DNA of 64,000 nt from VRUE01 sp963716245 (GTDB lineage: Bacteria > Actinomycetota > Thermoleophilia > Solirubrobacterales > 70-9), in NCBI GenBank assembly GCA_963716245.1, contig OY970300.1, positions 1,674,001 to 1,738,000 of the forward strand. Direction: 5' to 3'. How positions within the stretch are numbered: the first letter of the stretch is position 1; every line of letters starts with the position of its first letter. The notes below the pieces were generated by a model. The model worked only from the letters and a program-made list of their open reading frames with translations. It was not told the origin of the DNA and made no database searches. Position numbers and translations under genes: made by a program. This document shows positions 1 to 7,767 of the stretch, in pieces.

Positions 1-1
1 G

Positions 2-823
2 CTGCCGGGAGCCCACCTCGAGCTGCGCGACGTGATCGAGCTCGCAGCGCGGATCGAGCGCGAGCACGACGAGGGCGCGGGCGTCGTCGTCACCCAGGGC
101 ACCGACACCTTGGAGGAGGTCGCCTACGCGCTCGACGTCCTGCTCAGCCCGCAGCGCCCGGTCGTCGTCACCGGCGCGATGCGCAATCCTTCCCTCCTCA
201 GCGCGGACGGCCCCGCCAACCTCTCCGCCGCGATCCGTGTCGCCGCGAGCCCAGAAGCGGCCGGCGCGGGCGTCCTCGTCGTCATGGACGACGAGATCCA
301 CTCGGCGCGACTCGTGCAGAAGAGCCACTCCTCCGGCCTCGGTGCGTTCAGCTCCTCGCCGGGCTCGATCGGGTGGGTCTGCGAGGACCGGGTCAGCATC
401 GTCCTGCGGCCCGTCGAGCAGGCGAAGATCGCCGTCCCACCGGGGGCCGACCCCCCGCCCGTCGCCCTGCTCACGGCCTCGCTGGGCGACGACGGTCGCC
501 TTCTCGACCGGCTCCCCGAAGCCGGCTTCGCCGGTGTCGTGGTCGAGGCGCTCGGCGGAGGCCACCTGCCAGCGCCGATGGCCGAGCGCGCCGGCGCATT
601 GGCCGAGCGGATGCCGATTGTCTTCAGCACCAGGGTCGGCAGCGGCGAAGTCCTGCGTGAGACCTATGACTTCCCCGGCTCGGAGGTCGACCTGATCCGC
701 CGTGGCCTGATCCCGGCCGGTGCGCTTGACGGTCCCAAGGCGAGGATCCTGCTGACGCTCGCGCTGCTGGCCGGGCTCGACCGCGATGAGATCCGCCGCC
801 GGTTCGCCGGGCCCACACCCTGA
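2..823 (+). CDS. L-asparaginase family protein, 5'-truncated by the window edge
   Basis: The open frame runs off the left edge. The GTG at 32 is internal, because the residues before it (LPGAHLELRD) continue the family fold. The catalytic motif with the second nucleophilic Thr and Asp (TQGTDTLEE, about residue 21 from the GTG) is visible, followed by the 'VTGAMRNP...DGPANL' core and the C-terminal 'GGGHLP' region of asparaginase/glutamyl-amidotransferase D-like enzymes. The first Thr motif (TGGTI) must lie upstream of base 1. The enzyme would hydrolyse asparagine to aspartate and ammonia. Whether it is cytoplasmic type I or exported type II cannot be told without the N-terminus. The following 330 bases hold no gene, so this looks like the end of a transcription unit. 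Confidence 0.9.
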   Translation: MPGAHLELRDVIELAARIEREHDEGAGVVVTQGTDTLEEVAYALDVLLSPQRPVVVTGAMRNPSLLSADGPANLSAAIRVAASPEAAGAGVLVVMDDEIHSARLVQKSHSSGLGAFSSSPGSIGWVCEDRVSIVLRPVEQAKIAVPPGADPPPVALLTASLGDDGRLLDRLPEAGFAGVVVEALGGGHLPAPMAERAGALAERMPIVFSTRVGSGEVLRETYDFPGSEVDLIRRGLIPAGALDGPKARILLTLALLAGLDRDEIRRRFAGPTP

Positions 824-1151
824 CCGGCCAAGGCTGCGCGCAGCGAACGAGTACCGCCGGCTGGGCCGCCCCGCCGAGGTCCGCCCTCGAACCGCCGGGA
901 AGCGATAGCGCCAACCTCTACGCCTGACCTGGATCGACGAGGCCACCGGCTCGGCGGCCCCTGGCCCTCGCAGCCAGGCTCGGCCGGTCGATCGCGGTGC
1001 ATCAGGGCCACGGCTCGGTCCGCCTCGCCCGGCCCACGACCGGCGGGCGTTCGGGTCGGCGGCCGGACCTCGCTCGACGCGAGCCGGGCTTTCTGAAGGG
1101 ACGCCGAATCTCGTCGAATGCGAGAACCGGCGACCGCTACCCTCCGCGGGG
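824..1151. other. Intergenic region without a recognisable gene
   Basis: GC-rich stretch between the asparaginase gene and the antitoxin-like gene. The only structure seen is a perfect 12-bp palindrome (GCTGCGCGCAGC) at 831-842, just after the stop codon, which may form a weak terminator hairpin without a T-tract. No convincing coding frame was found. Confidence 0.4.
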
Positions 1152-1436
1152 ATGGCGAACGTCGCAGACCTGAAAGCCCTGCCCGGCGCAGACCTGATCC
1201 AGCGCGGCGTCGAGGACCTGGGCACGGGGCGTGAATCCGTCGAGGCGCTGCTCGTATCGATAGGCGCCCCGCGCCTGCGCTCGGCGGGCATCGATCTGTC
1301 TTCGCCGATCCCCTCGCCCGAGCACCGTCTCTATGCCCTACTCGCCCGCGAGGAGGGCGATGCCGCCCACTCCGCCTACAACGCCCTGATTCGCCGGCTC
1401 GTCAGCTTCGAGCGCGCAGCCGCATGCGCGACCTAG
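1152..1436 (+). CDS. Small antitoxin-like protein paired with a DUF6036 nucleotidyltransferase
   Basis: A 94-residue soluble protein with no signal peptide. The body 'SIGAPRLRSAGID...PEHRLYALLAREEGDAAHSAYNALIRRLVSFERA' is of a type I recall being encoded immediately before DUF6036-type nucleotidyltransferase genes in actinobacteria. A GGGG run sits directly before the ATG. The last 13 bases overlap the start of the next gene, which implies translational coupling. By context it is the proposed antitoxin partner; no DNA-binding motif is obvious. The function is inferred from arrangement only. Confidence 0.6.
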   Translation: MANVADLKALPGADLIQRGVEDLGTGRESVEALLVSIGAPRLRSAGIDLSSPIPSPEHRLYALLAREEGDAAHSAYNALIRRLVSFERAAACAT

Positions 1437-1945
1437 CCGACTCGAAGCGCATCGAGCGGTTCATGCACGAGCTGGGGCGAGCCGTTCAGGTGGATGGCCG
1501 CGTCTACCTCACCGGCGGGGCGACCGCGGTCCTCTACGGCTGGAGAGAGACGACCATAGACGTGGACATCAAGCTGATCCCCGATCGCGACGAGATCCTG
1601 CGTGAGATCCCGCGACTCAAGGAGTCGCTGAACCTCAATGTCGAGCTGGCCGCACCCTCCGACTTCATTCCGCTGCCGAACGGCTGGGAGGACCGAAGCC
1701 CCTTGATTCGCCGAGAGGGAAGGCTGTCATTTCACCACTTCGACCCGGTCGCCCAAGCGCTCTCGAAGGCAGAGCGTGGACACGACCAGGATATTCGGGA
1801 CGTCCACGCGATGATCGCGCACGGCCTGGTGAACCCTGCAGAAGCGCTCATCCAATTCGAGGCGATCGAGCGGGAGCTCTATCGGTTCCCGGCGATCGAC
1901 CCAGGCTCGTTTCGCAAGGCGGTGGAGGACCTATTCTCGAAGTGA
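1424..1945 (+). CDS. DUF6036-type nucleotidyltransferase (AbiEii/MNT-like toxin candidate)
   Basis: A 173-residue protein. Residues about 30-55 (YLTGGATAVLYGWRETTIDVDIKL) form the GG...D-x-D signature of minimal nucleotidyltransferases, with Asp47 and Asp49 as probable metal ligands. The remainder (LNVELAAPSDFIPLP...FHHFDP...KAERGHDQDIRDV) matches the DUF6036/AbiEii-like fold as I know it. Such proteins often act as NMP- or AMP-transferring toxins in type II or IV/VII toxin-antitoxin pairs. It overlaps the preceding small gene by 13 bases. The substrate cannot be read from sequence. Confidence 0.7.
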   Translation: MRDLADSKRIERFMHELGRAVQVDGRVYLTGGATAVLYGWRETTIDVDIKLIPDRDEILREIPRLKESLNLNVELAAPSDFIPLPNGWEDRSPLIRREGRLSFHHFDPVAQALSKAERGHDQDIRDVHAMIAHGLVNPAEALIQFEAIERELYRFPAIDPGSFRKAVEDLFSK

Positions 1946-1969
1946 GAGGACCGAACGACCCGGCTCCGC

Positions 1970-2605
1970 TCAACTCGATCGGGCGGCCGCGGCGCTCGCC
2001 TCGCCGCCGAGTGCCTCGAGCGGCACGGCGTCGGCGGCGGTGAGGGCGCCGAGCAGCGTTCCGAGCAGGAGATCGCGCAGCTCGTCGCGCGTGAGGTCGC
2101 GATGCTCGATCCAGTCGAGGCAGGCCCCGTCCATGAACCAGAGCCAGCCGTGCACGGCGGCGCGCGCCTTGGGGGGCGCGCCGTCCGGGTAGAGGCCTTC
2201 GAGTATCCGCACTGCCGTTTTCGCTCGTACCTCGTCGACGAGCTCCCGCACCTCGGGGACGCTGCTGACGCTCTGCATCAGCTTTCGGTAGGCGACCTCG
2301 TTCTGGTCGATCAGCTCCAGGAAGGCCTCCAGGCTTCCGCGCAGCTGCTCATGCGGCGGCAGGGTCGGGTCGGGCTCCGTCCGCGCCTGCAGCTCCGCCG
2401 CGCCCTGGGCCAGGGTCGCCTGGAAGAAGGCGCGCTTGCCCGGAAAGTAGTGGTAGAGCAGCGGCTTGGAGATCCCGAGCTCGCGGGCGATCGCGCGCAT
2501 CGAGAGCTCGTCGTAGGAGTGGCGGGCGAACAGCTCGGCCCCGCGCGCGAGCAGCTGGCGGCGCCGGTCGTCTGCCTGCAGGCGCCGGTACGCGGGGTCG
2601 GCCAT
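1970..2605 (-). CDS. TetR/AcrR family transcriptional regulator
   Basis: About 211 residues from the ATG at 2605 (MADPAYRR). A longer frame to 2665 would run through the probable operator region and is less likely. The N-terminal HTH is clear: 'ILARGAELFARHSYDELSMRAIARELGISKPLLYHYFPGKRAFF' carries the recognition helix (SKPLLYHYF). The C-terminal domain, with aromatic/hydrophobic helices (WLWFMDGACLDWIEH), is of the ligand-binding TetR_C type. It is transcribed away from the DUF2339 gene, and two palindromic sites lie between them, so autoregulation and control of the membrane-protein pair are likely. The ligand is unknown. Confidence 0.9.
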   Translation of the reverse strand: MADPAYRRLQADDRRRQLLARGAELFARHSYDELSMRAIARELGISKPLLYHYFPGKRAFFQATLAQGAAELQARTEPDPTLPPHEQLRGSLEAFLELIDQNEVAYRKLMQSVSSVPEVRELVDEVRAKTAVRILEGLYPDGAPPKARAAVHGWLWFMDGACLDWIEHRDLTRDELRDLLLGTLLGALTAADAVPLEALGGEASAAAARSS

Positions 2606-2627
2606 GGGAGCAATTGTAGCGGCTTGT

Positions 2628-2671
2628 TGACCGGCGGTTGACAAGTTTGTTACGTTGTTGACCATCGGTCA
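2628..2671. promoter_or_regulatory. Putative TetR operator pair in the divergent intergenic region
   Basis: A perfect 5-3-5 palindrome TGACC-ATC-GGTCA lies at 2659-2671. A related imperfect site (TGACC-GGC-GGTTG) lies at 2628-2640, 31 bp away centre to centre. Both sit between the TetR start (2605) and the DUF2339 start (2696), the usual place for TetR self-operators. Binding is inferred. Confidence 0.5.
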
Positions 2672-2695
2672 GCAAAGCGAAGAGAGGAACGGGTG

Positions 2696-4495
2696 ATGAG
2701 CGAAGGCGGAGTTGAAGATCGAATGGAGTCGATCGAGGGACGGGTTGCGGATCTGACCCGTCGGCTCGAGCGGATGGAGCGCCGGGTCATGCCGTCCACG
2801 GCGCTGAGGCCACGGCCTCCGGAGGGGCCCCTCTTCGACCGGCCCGACGCCTCGCCGGTGCGACCGGCTCCGCCACGGTCCGGCCCCCCGCCGCGGTTCG
2901 CCCCCCCGCCGCCACAGCGCGGCCTCGAGGAGATCCTCGGCGGTCGGGTTCTCGCCTGGGTCGGCGGCATCGCGATCCTGCTCGGGATCGTCTTCCTGCT
3001 CGGGATCGCGATCGATCGCGGCTGGATCGACGAGCCGATGCGCACCGTCCTCGGCCTGCTCGGCTCGACCGCCCTCCTACTTGCCGGGGTCTGGCTCTAC
3101 GAGCGTCAGGGGCGCACGGAGGCGGCACTGTCGGCCGTCGCGAGCGGGCTCTCCGGCCTCTTCATGACGCTCCTGGTCGGGACGCAGGTGTATGACCTGA
3201 TCCCTGCGGAGGTCGGGCTGGCCGGTGCGGGCCTGGTCGGGATCGTCGGCGTCGCGCTCGCGGTTCGCTGGGATTCGACGATCGTCGCCGCGATCGGGAT
3301 CCTCGGCGCGCTGCTGGCGCCGGTCCTGGTCGGTGCCGGCACCTCCGACCTTTCGCTCGCCTTCATGGCCATCGCCCTTGCAGCCGCCGTCGGGGTGTTG
3401 CTCTGGCAGAGGTGGAACGGGCTCTCGCTCGGCGCATTCCTGGTCTCCGCCCCCCAGCTTCTGGCCTGGTTCGAGGAGAGCTACGCCGAGCGGCTGCCGG
3501 GCGCTCTGGGCGTGCTGATCGGGTTCTGGGCGCTCTACGTGGTCGCCGCGATCGGCTATGAGCTGCGGACCCGAGCTACGGACGAGCTCCCGGTCGTCTC
3601 CTGGCTGCTGCTGCTCGCCAACGTCGTCCTGACCGCAACCACCGGCTACCTCGCGCTCGTAAACACCGGCGATCCGAATGCCGCAATCGCGTGGCTCCTG
3701 GGTCTGGCCGCCGGCCACGTCCTGCTCGGGGCACTGGCGCTTCGCCCGGCGATCAACCGGGAGATCGGGCTGCTGTTCGTCACCGTCGGCATGGGCCTGT
3801 CGGCGTTCGCCTTCGCGGACGCCCTCGACGGCCCCGTTCTCGTCGTCGGCTGGGCCCTCCAGGCAGTCGTGCTCGCGTACCTGGCGACCCGGGCGAGCAG
3901 AGAGCCCAGGCCGTTCGGCTCGAACGCTGACCGCCTCCTGCTCGCAGCCGGCACCTACTTCGGCCTCGCCCTGAGCCACGTGCTCCTCTTCGAGGCGCCA
4001 CCTACCGCGATCGTCGAAGGCGTGGGAGATCTCGGCGATGCGCTCGTCGGCCTCGGCGTGTGCGCCGCAGCCGCGCTCTACGGCCGATACGCCCTGCGCG
4101 GCTTCGGTCACGACGCGGCCCAGACGTGCGAGGCGATCGGTGCCACCGCGCTGGTCTACCTCGCGTCGGTCGCGATCGTCGACACGCTCGGCGTCACCGC
4201 GTCCGGGGATTCGCGGCAGACGGGGCAGGTCGTGCTCTCGGCCTTCTGGGCTCTGTCGGGCCTGGGTGCGGTCGTCTACGGGCTGGTGCGCGACGTCAGG
4301 CGCTTCCGTCTCGGCGGGCTGGCGCTGCTGGCGCTCGCGATCGGAAAGGTCTACACCTACGACCTCGCCGAGCTCGACGAGCTCGCGCGGGTTCTCTCGT
4401 TCATCGCGCTCGGGCTGCTCCTGCTCGTCGGCGCGTTCGCCTACCAGCGGCTTCACGTCGGTCTGGCGAAGGACTCCGAGGAGGCAACCCGATGA
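2696..4495 (+). CDS. DUF2339 polytopic membrane protein
   Basis: About 599 residues from the ATG at 2696, preceded by GAGGA at 2684-2688. A GTG three bases earlier is an alternative start. Residues 1-40 form a short charged coiled coil (VEDRMESIEGRVADLTRRLERMERR). A proline-rich linker (about 45-75) follows, then 'EEILGGRVLAWVGGIAILLGIVFLLGIAIDRGWI', the hallmark start of DUF2339 (COG5373). The rest is a continuous series of hydrophobic helices, roughly 15-17 by eye, ending 'GKVYTYDLAELDELARVLSFIALGLLLLVGAFAYQRL'. The function is unknown in the family. The stop overlaps the DUF3999 start (ATGA), so the two are co-translated. Confidence 0.9.
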   Translation: MSEGGVEDRMESIEGRVADLTRRLERMERRVMPSTALRPRPPEGPLFDRPDASPVRPAPPRSGPPPRFAPPPPQRGLEEILGGRVLAWVGGIAILLGIVFLLGIAIDRGWIDEPMRTVLGLLGSTALLLAGVWLYERQGRTEAALSAVASGLSGLFMTLLVGTQVYDLIPAEVGLAGAGLVGIVGVALAVRWDSTIVAAIGILGALLAPVLVGAGTSDLSLAFMAIALAAAVGVLLWQRWNGLSLGAFLVSAPQLLAWFEESYAERLPGALGVLIGFWALYVVAAIGYELRTRATDELPVVSWLLLLANVVLTATTGYLALVNTGDPNAAIAWLLGLAAGHVLLGALALRPAINREIGLLFVTVGMGLSAFAFADALDGPVLVVGWALQAVVLAYLATRASREPRPFGSNADRLLLAAGTYFGLALSHVLLFEAPPTAIVEGVGDLGDALVGLGVCAAAALYGRYALRGFGHDAAQTCEAIGATALVYLASVAIVDTLGVTASGDSRQTGQVVLSAFWALSGLGAVVYGLVRDVRRFRLGGLALLALAIGKVYTYDLAELDELARVLSFIALGLLLLVGAFAYQRLHVGLAKDSEEATR

Positions 4496-5703
4496 GACGC
4501 GTCGCCCTCTTCGTCGCGCTTCTCGTACCGCTCGCGGCCGGCGTTCGGCCGGCCGCTGCGGTCGGGGTCGAGCGCGCCGACTTTCGCTACGTGCGGCCGC
4601 TGGTCGCAGATCCCGCCGGCAAGCCGGTCGTCGTCGAGCCCGACGGGGCGCTTTTCGAGCACTCGCGGGCGGGCTTCGCCGACCTGCGGATCGCGGACGC
4701 GCGCGGGAACGAGGTGGCGTGGCGGCAAGTCAGCGGTGGACCGAGCCCCGCTCCCAAGGCCGTGCCGGTCCTCAACAGCGGCCGCCAAGGTCGCTTCGCC
4801 GTCGCCCTGCTCGACCTCGGAGCCGAGCGGAGCATCCGCGACCGCGTGACGATCGACGTCCCGGACCAAGGGTTCACCGGGCGCGCCGTGGTTCTCGGCG
4901 CCGACGATCGCCGCGGCCCGTTCACGTGGCTCTCGGCGACGGGCATTTACGACGTTCGCGGGGCGCAGCCGGCGCGGAGCACGGTTGCCGTCTTCCCGCC
5001 CAGCGACTTTCGCTACCTGCTCGTCCGGTCCACCGGCGTCAGCCGGATCGCCGGCGCGAGCGTGTCCGGGGCTCGCGAGCGACCGCGGCTTTTGCGACGC
5101 TCGTTCAGATCCGTCTCGCGCCGGCAGGACGGAAGCCGCACGATCCTCACTCTGGACCTCGGCTTTCGCAACGTCCCGGTCGACGAGCTTCGAATCGCCG
5201 CTGAGACGCTGCGCTACGAGCGGCCCGTGACGATCCTCGGCTCCAACACCCGGCGGTTCGTGCCGCTGACGTCAGCCAGGATCTTCCGTTTCCCCGGCTC
5301 CGCATCGGCGCCGATTCCGATCGCCGCCCATCACCGGTTCGTCCGGATCGAAATCGAGAACGGCGACGATGCGCCGCTGCGTGGAATCCAGGTCTCGTCG
5401 TGGAGCCGCTCGCGCGCCCTGCTGCTCGAAGGCGGGCATCCACCCCCCTATACCGCCCTCTACGGGAGCCCTCGCGCAGCCGCTCCCAACTATGACTTCG
5501 CCCGCCTTCCGACGAGCGCACTTGGGGCCGAGCGCGCGGTGCGCGGCCGATGGGGACCGGAGCGTGAGAACCCGGCCTTCGAGCCACCGCCTGACAGGCG
5601 CTCGTTCGCGACGCGCCATCCGGAGCTCGTCACCGGTGCCCTCGTACTGGCCGCCCTCGCGCTCGGTGCGGTTGGCTTGCTCGCGCTCAGGAAGCGGACC
5701 TGA
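4492..5703 (+). CDS. DUF3999 exported protein with C-terminal membrane anchor
   Basis: A 403-residue protein starting at ATG 4492, which overlaps the DUF2339 stop by four bases. Residues 1-22 are a signal peptide (RRVALFVALLVPLAAGVRPAAA). The extracytoplasmic part begins 'ERADFRYVRPLVAD', typical of DUF3999, and contains repeated beta-sandwich-like segments (F.RYLLVRSTG, FVRIEIENGDDAPLRGIQV) resembling carbohydrate-binding folds. A single TM helix (LVTGALVLAALALGAVGLLAL) ends the protein, followed by a short basic tail. DUF2339 and DUF3999 genes are neighbours in many bacteria, suggesting a cell-envelope complex of unknown role. Confidence 0.85.
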   Translation: MRRVALFVALLVPLAAGVRPAAAVGVERADFRYVRPLVADPAGKPVVVEPDGALFEHSRAGFADLRIADARGNEVAWRQVSGGPSPAPKAVPVLNSGRQGRFAVALLDLGAERSIRDRVTIDVPDQGFTGRAVVLGADDRRGPFTWLSATGIYDVRGAQPARSTVAVFPPSDFRYLLVRSTGVSRIAGASVSGARERPRLLRRSFRSVSRRQDGSRTILTLDLGFRNVPVDELRIAAETLRYERPVTILGSNTRRFVPLTSARIFRFPGSASAPIPIAAHHRFVRIEIENGDDAPLRGIQVSSWSRSRALLLEGGHPPPYTALYGSPRAAAPNYDFARLPTSALGAERAVRGRWGPERENPAFEPPPDRRSFATRHPELVTGALVLAALALGAVGLLALRKRT

Positions 5704-5748
5704 ACCGGCACTCCGGTACGGCCAGTCGAGTCTGCTCGGCGGCGGGCA

Positions 5749-6474
5749 CTAGATCCCATCCAGAGGCTCGGGCGCCTTCACGAACGTGTTGTCGCCGTAC
5801 TTGGCCAGGTAGTAGTGGATGCTTCGGGAGGCCACGTCGAACATCACGTCCGCCATCTCGTCCTCCGTCCACTCCGGCTCGCGGAAGAAGAAGCTGCCTC
5901 GGTTGAAGTTCTCCTGAGCGCCGCTGTTCACGACGTTGACCTCGTTCAGCTTGCCGAACATCGCAATGGTCGCGACCCGATCCAGGATGGAGCTGCCGGC
6001 GGCGAAGTCAACGCCGTACCCGAAACATACGAACGGGGTGATCCCCTCGCTCAGCATGGCCGTTCGGATTCCGATCACGTTCTTGCCGAGCCTCTCGATG
6101 GCGTTTCCCATCGCCTGCCGCTTTTTGCCTTCTTTTGCCCGGAGATCGTTCGTTCCCTGGTTCTTCACCTCCGAGATCAGGATCGGATATTCCTTTCCCG
6201 CCTCGTCCCGGATCGACAGGACCCCTCCGTCGGGATTCATCGAGGCCCTGGGAGAAGGGTCGTAGAAATCGACCTCTGGAAAGTCCTCTTCCAGCTGCTT
6301 CACGATGTCCGGGAGGGGCCACTTTTTCTTGTGGATCAGGTCGAGGCCGAAATCGTCAAGAAGCTTGGCCGTGACGATCTTCAGCGCTTTCCCGAGAGCG
6401 GTCTCCTGTTTGACCGAGGTCAGGTTGATGACGGTCCCGGCGCGGTTCTGCCGGAGACGGTGTTTCTCAGCCAT
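5749..6474 (-). CDS. EcoRI-family type II restriction endonuclease
   Basis: A 241-residue protein; EcoRI is 277. By hand alignment with EcoRI from memory, residues 78-98 (SMNPDGGVLSIRDEAG) match 'SIKPDGGIVEVKDDYG', giving the catalytic Asp. 'LISEVKNQG' matches 'LVAEAKHQG', giving Glu and Lys of the PD-(D/E)xK centre. 'GNAIERLGKN' matches the EcoRI recognition segment with Asn141, Ala142 and Arg145. 'SILDRVATI' aligns with the segment holding Arg200 and Arg203, but Arg203 appears replaced by Thr. The C-terminal 'EDEMADVMFDVASRS' matches 'DSKIMFEIMFDISTTS'. The ATG shares one base with the stop of the methyltransferase gene upstream, so R follows M. Recognition of GAATTC or a close variant is inference. 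Confidence 0.88.
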   Translation of the reverse strand: MAEKHRLRQNRAGTVINLTSVKQETALGKALKIVTAKLLDDFGLDLIHKKKWPLPDIVKQLEEDFPEVDFYDPSPRASMNPDGGVLSIRDEAGKEYPILISEVKNQGTNDLRAKEGKKRQAMGNAIERLGKNVIGIRTAMLSEGITPFVCFGYGVDFAAGSSILDRVATIAMFGKLNEVNVVNSGAQENFNRGSFFFREPEWTEDEMADVMFDVASRSIHYYLAKYGDNTFVKAPEPLDGI

Positions 6475-7634
6475 CAGGCACCTTCCCGGTCGACGAGGTA
6501 GAGGTGCTCGGTCACGTGGAGGTTCCGCTCACGGAGATTCCGGCTGCCTCGGTAGGTGTTGTAGACGGTCCGGAACTCCTCGACGGATCCCATCTCGGCA
6601 AGCATGCTGGTCATGCTCGCCGGCGAGACGAAGCCCTCGTCGTTGAACGAGACGAGAAGAAACCGCGCGGGCGTCCGTTCGAGCAGGTCGCGCAAGAGGC
6701 CCTCGGTCTCTTTCCGAACGTTGTATCCGGAGCGCTGCCAGTCTGTCGGGATTCCGGAGCCTCGGCTGATCTCGCTGGGCTCGCGGTAGTCGATCAAGAG
6801 ATTCAGCATGAAGTAGTTCGAGCCGTAGGGGTGCTGGTTGTACGGGGGATCGAAGTAGGCGAGGTCAACTTCGTCGACGAGGCCCGGCAGCTCGTTTGCG
6901 TCCACCTGCAGGACCTCGTAGCTCGTCCGGTGTCGGCTCAGCACGGGCGGTCGAAGCTCGATCGTGCCTTTGATGCGCGAGAGGGCGTTTTCTCCCTTTC
7001 CGCCAAACCGTCCGATTCCGGTTTCCCGGTCTTTGTAGAAGCCCTTGAAAACCCCCGCCGTGTTGGCGTGCACCGATGCTGAGGAAAGCAGCGGCCCCAG
7101 GAGATATGGCCTGAGGTCGGCATCCTGCGTAGCGATCCTCCCGGCAAAGAAGTCAAGCCTGCGCGCGTTATCTCGCGTGTAGAAGACTCTCTCTCCAGGC
7201 TGAATGTCGTCGTCGTCAGCCGGAGCGTAGAGCCGCTGGATGAACCCCTCTGACGGCTCAGCCGTGGCGACCTCGGCGTTCAACGAAGCTATGGCGTCAT
7301 CGAGGCGCTGCCGCGGCACCTCGTCGCGATTCGACAGGTAGCACTCCCCGAGGATCCGAGCGTAGGTTTCGAGGTCGTTGGAGACGACGTGGGAAGCATG
7401 GGACTTCAGAAGCCGAGAGACGACACCGCTGCCCGAAAATGCATCGAGGGCACGCGGCTTGCGCTGCAAAGCCGCGGTCACCTGCGAAAGCGCATCCCTG
7501 ATCCCTGGCAGGAGAGACCGCTTGTTCCCGATGTAGGTGACCAGCTGGTCCTTCAGAAAACGCGGGTCCTCCGGCTCGCTCGTGTCCAGCGCGAGAGGGA
7601 CTTGGTTGTCGACCGACAGAAGTTCTTGATCCAT
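6474..7634 (-). CDS. D12-class (alpha) DNA adenine-N6 methyltransferase
   Basis: A 386-residue protein. Motif order is X (YIGNKRSLLPGI, about 34-45), I for AdoMet binding (ALDAFSGSGVVSRLL), a long central target-recognition region, then IV (YFDPPYNQHPYGSNYF, about 265). This order is that of alpha/D12-class adenine methyltransferases. It lies directly upstream of, and overlaps by one base, the EcoRI-like nuclease, so it should methylate adenine in the same site and protect the host. The cognate methylase of EcoRI itself is, as I recall, of a different class, so the two genes have a mixed ancestry. No control-protein gene is seen nearby. Confidence 0.9.
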   Translation of the reverse strand: MDQELLSVDNQVPLALDTSEPEDPRFLKDQLVTYIGNKRSLLPGIRDALSQVTAALQRKPRALDAFSGSGVVSRLLKSHASHVVSNDLETYARILGECYLSNRDEVPRQRLDDAIASLNAEVATAEPSEGFIQRLYAPADDDDIQPGERVFYTRDNARRLDFFAGRIATQDADLRPYLLGPLLSSASVHANTAGVFKGFYKDRETGIGRFGGKGENALSRIKGTIELRPPVLSRHRTSYEVLQVDANELPGLVDEVDLAYFDPPYNQHPYGSNYFMLNLLIDYREPSEISRGSGIPTDWQRSGYNVRKETEGLLRDLLERTPARFLLVSFNDEGFVSPASMTSMLAEMGSVEEFRTVYNTYRGSRNLRERNLHVTEHLYLVDREGA

Positions 7635-7767
7635 GCTGGAGACGTCCTAGGAGGAAGACGCGCGTATGGCTCCGACGATATACGTCCGGGTCGGACATCC
7701 GATAGAGGCTTTCATGGCTCCTGTCGGCGACATCGAGCACGATGCCCCCCAAGGGCATTCGCCTGGG

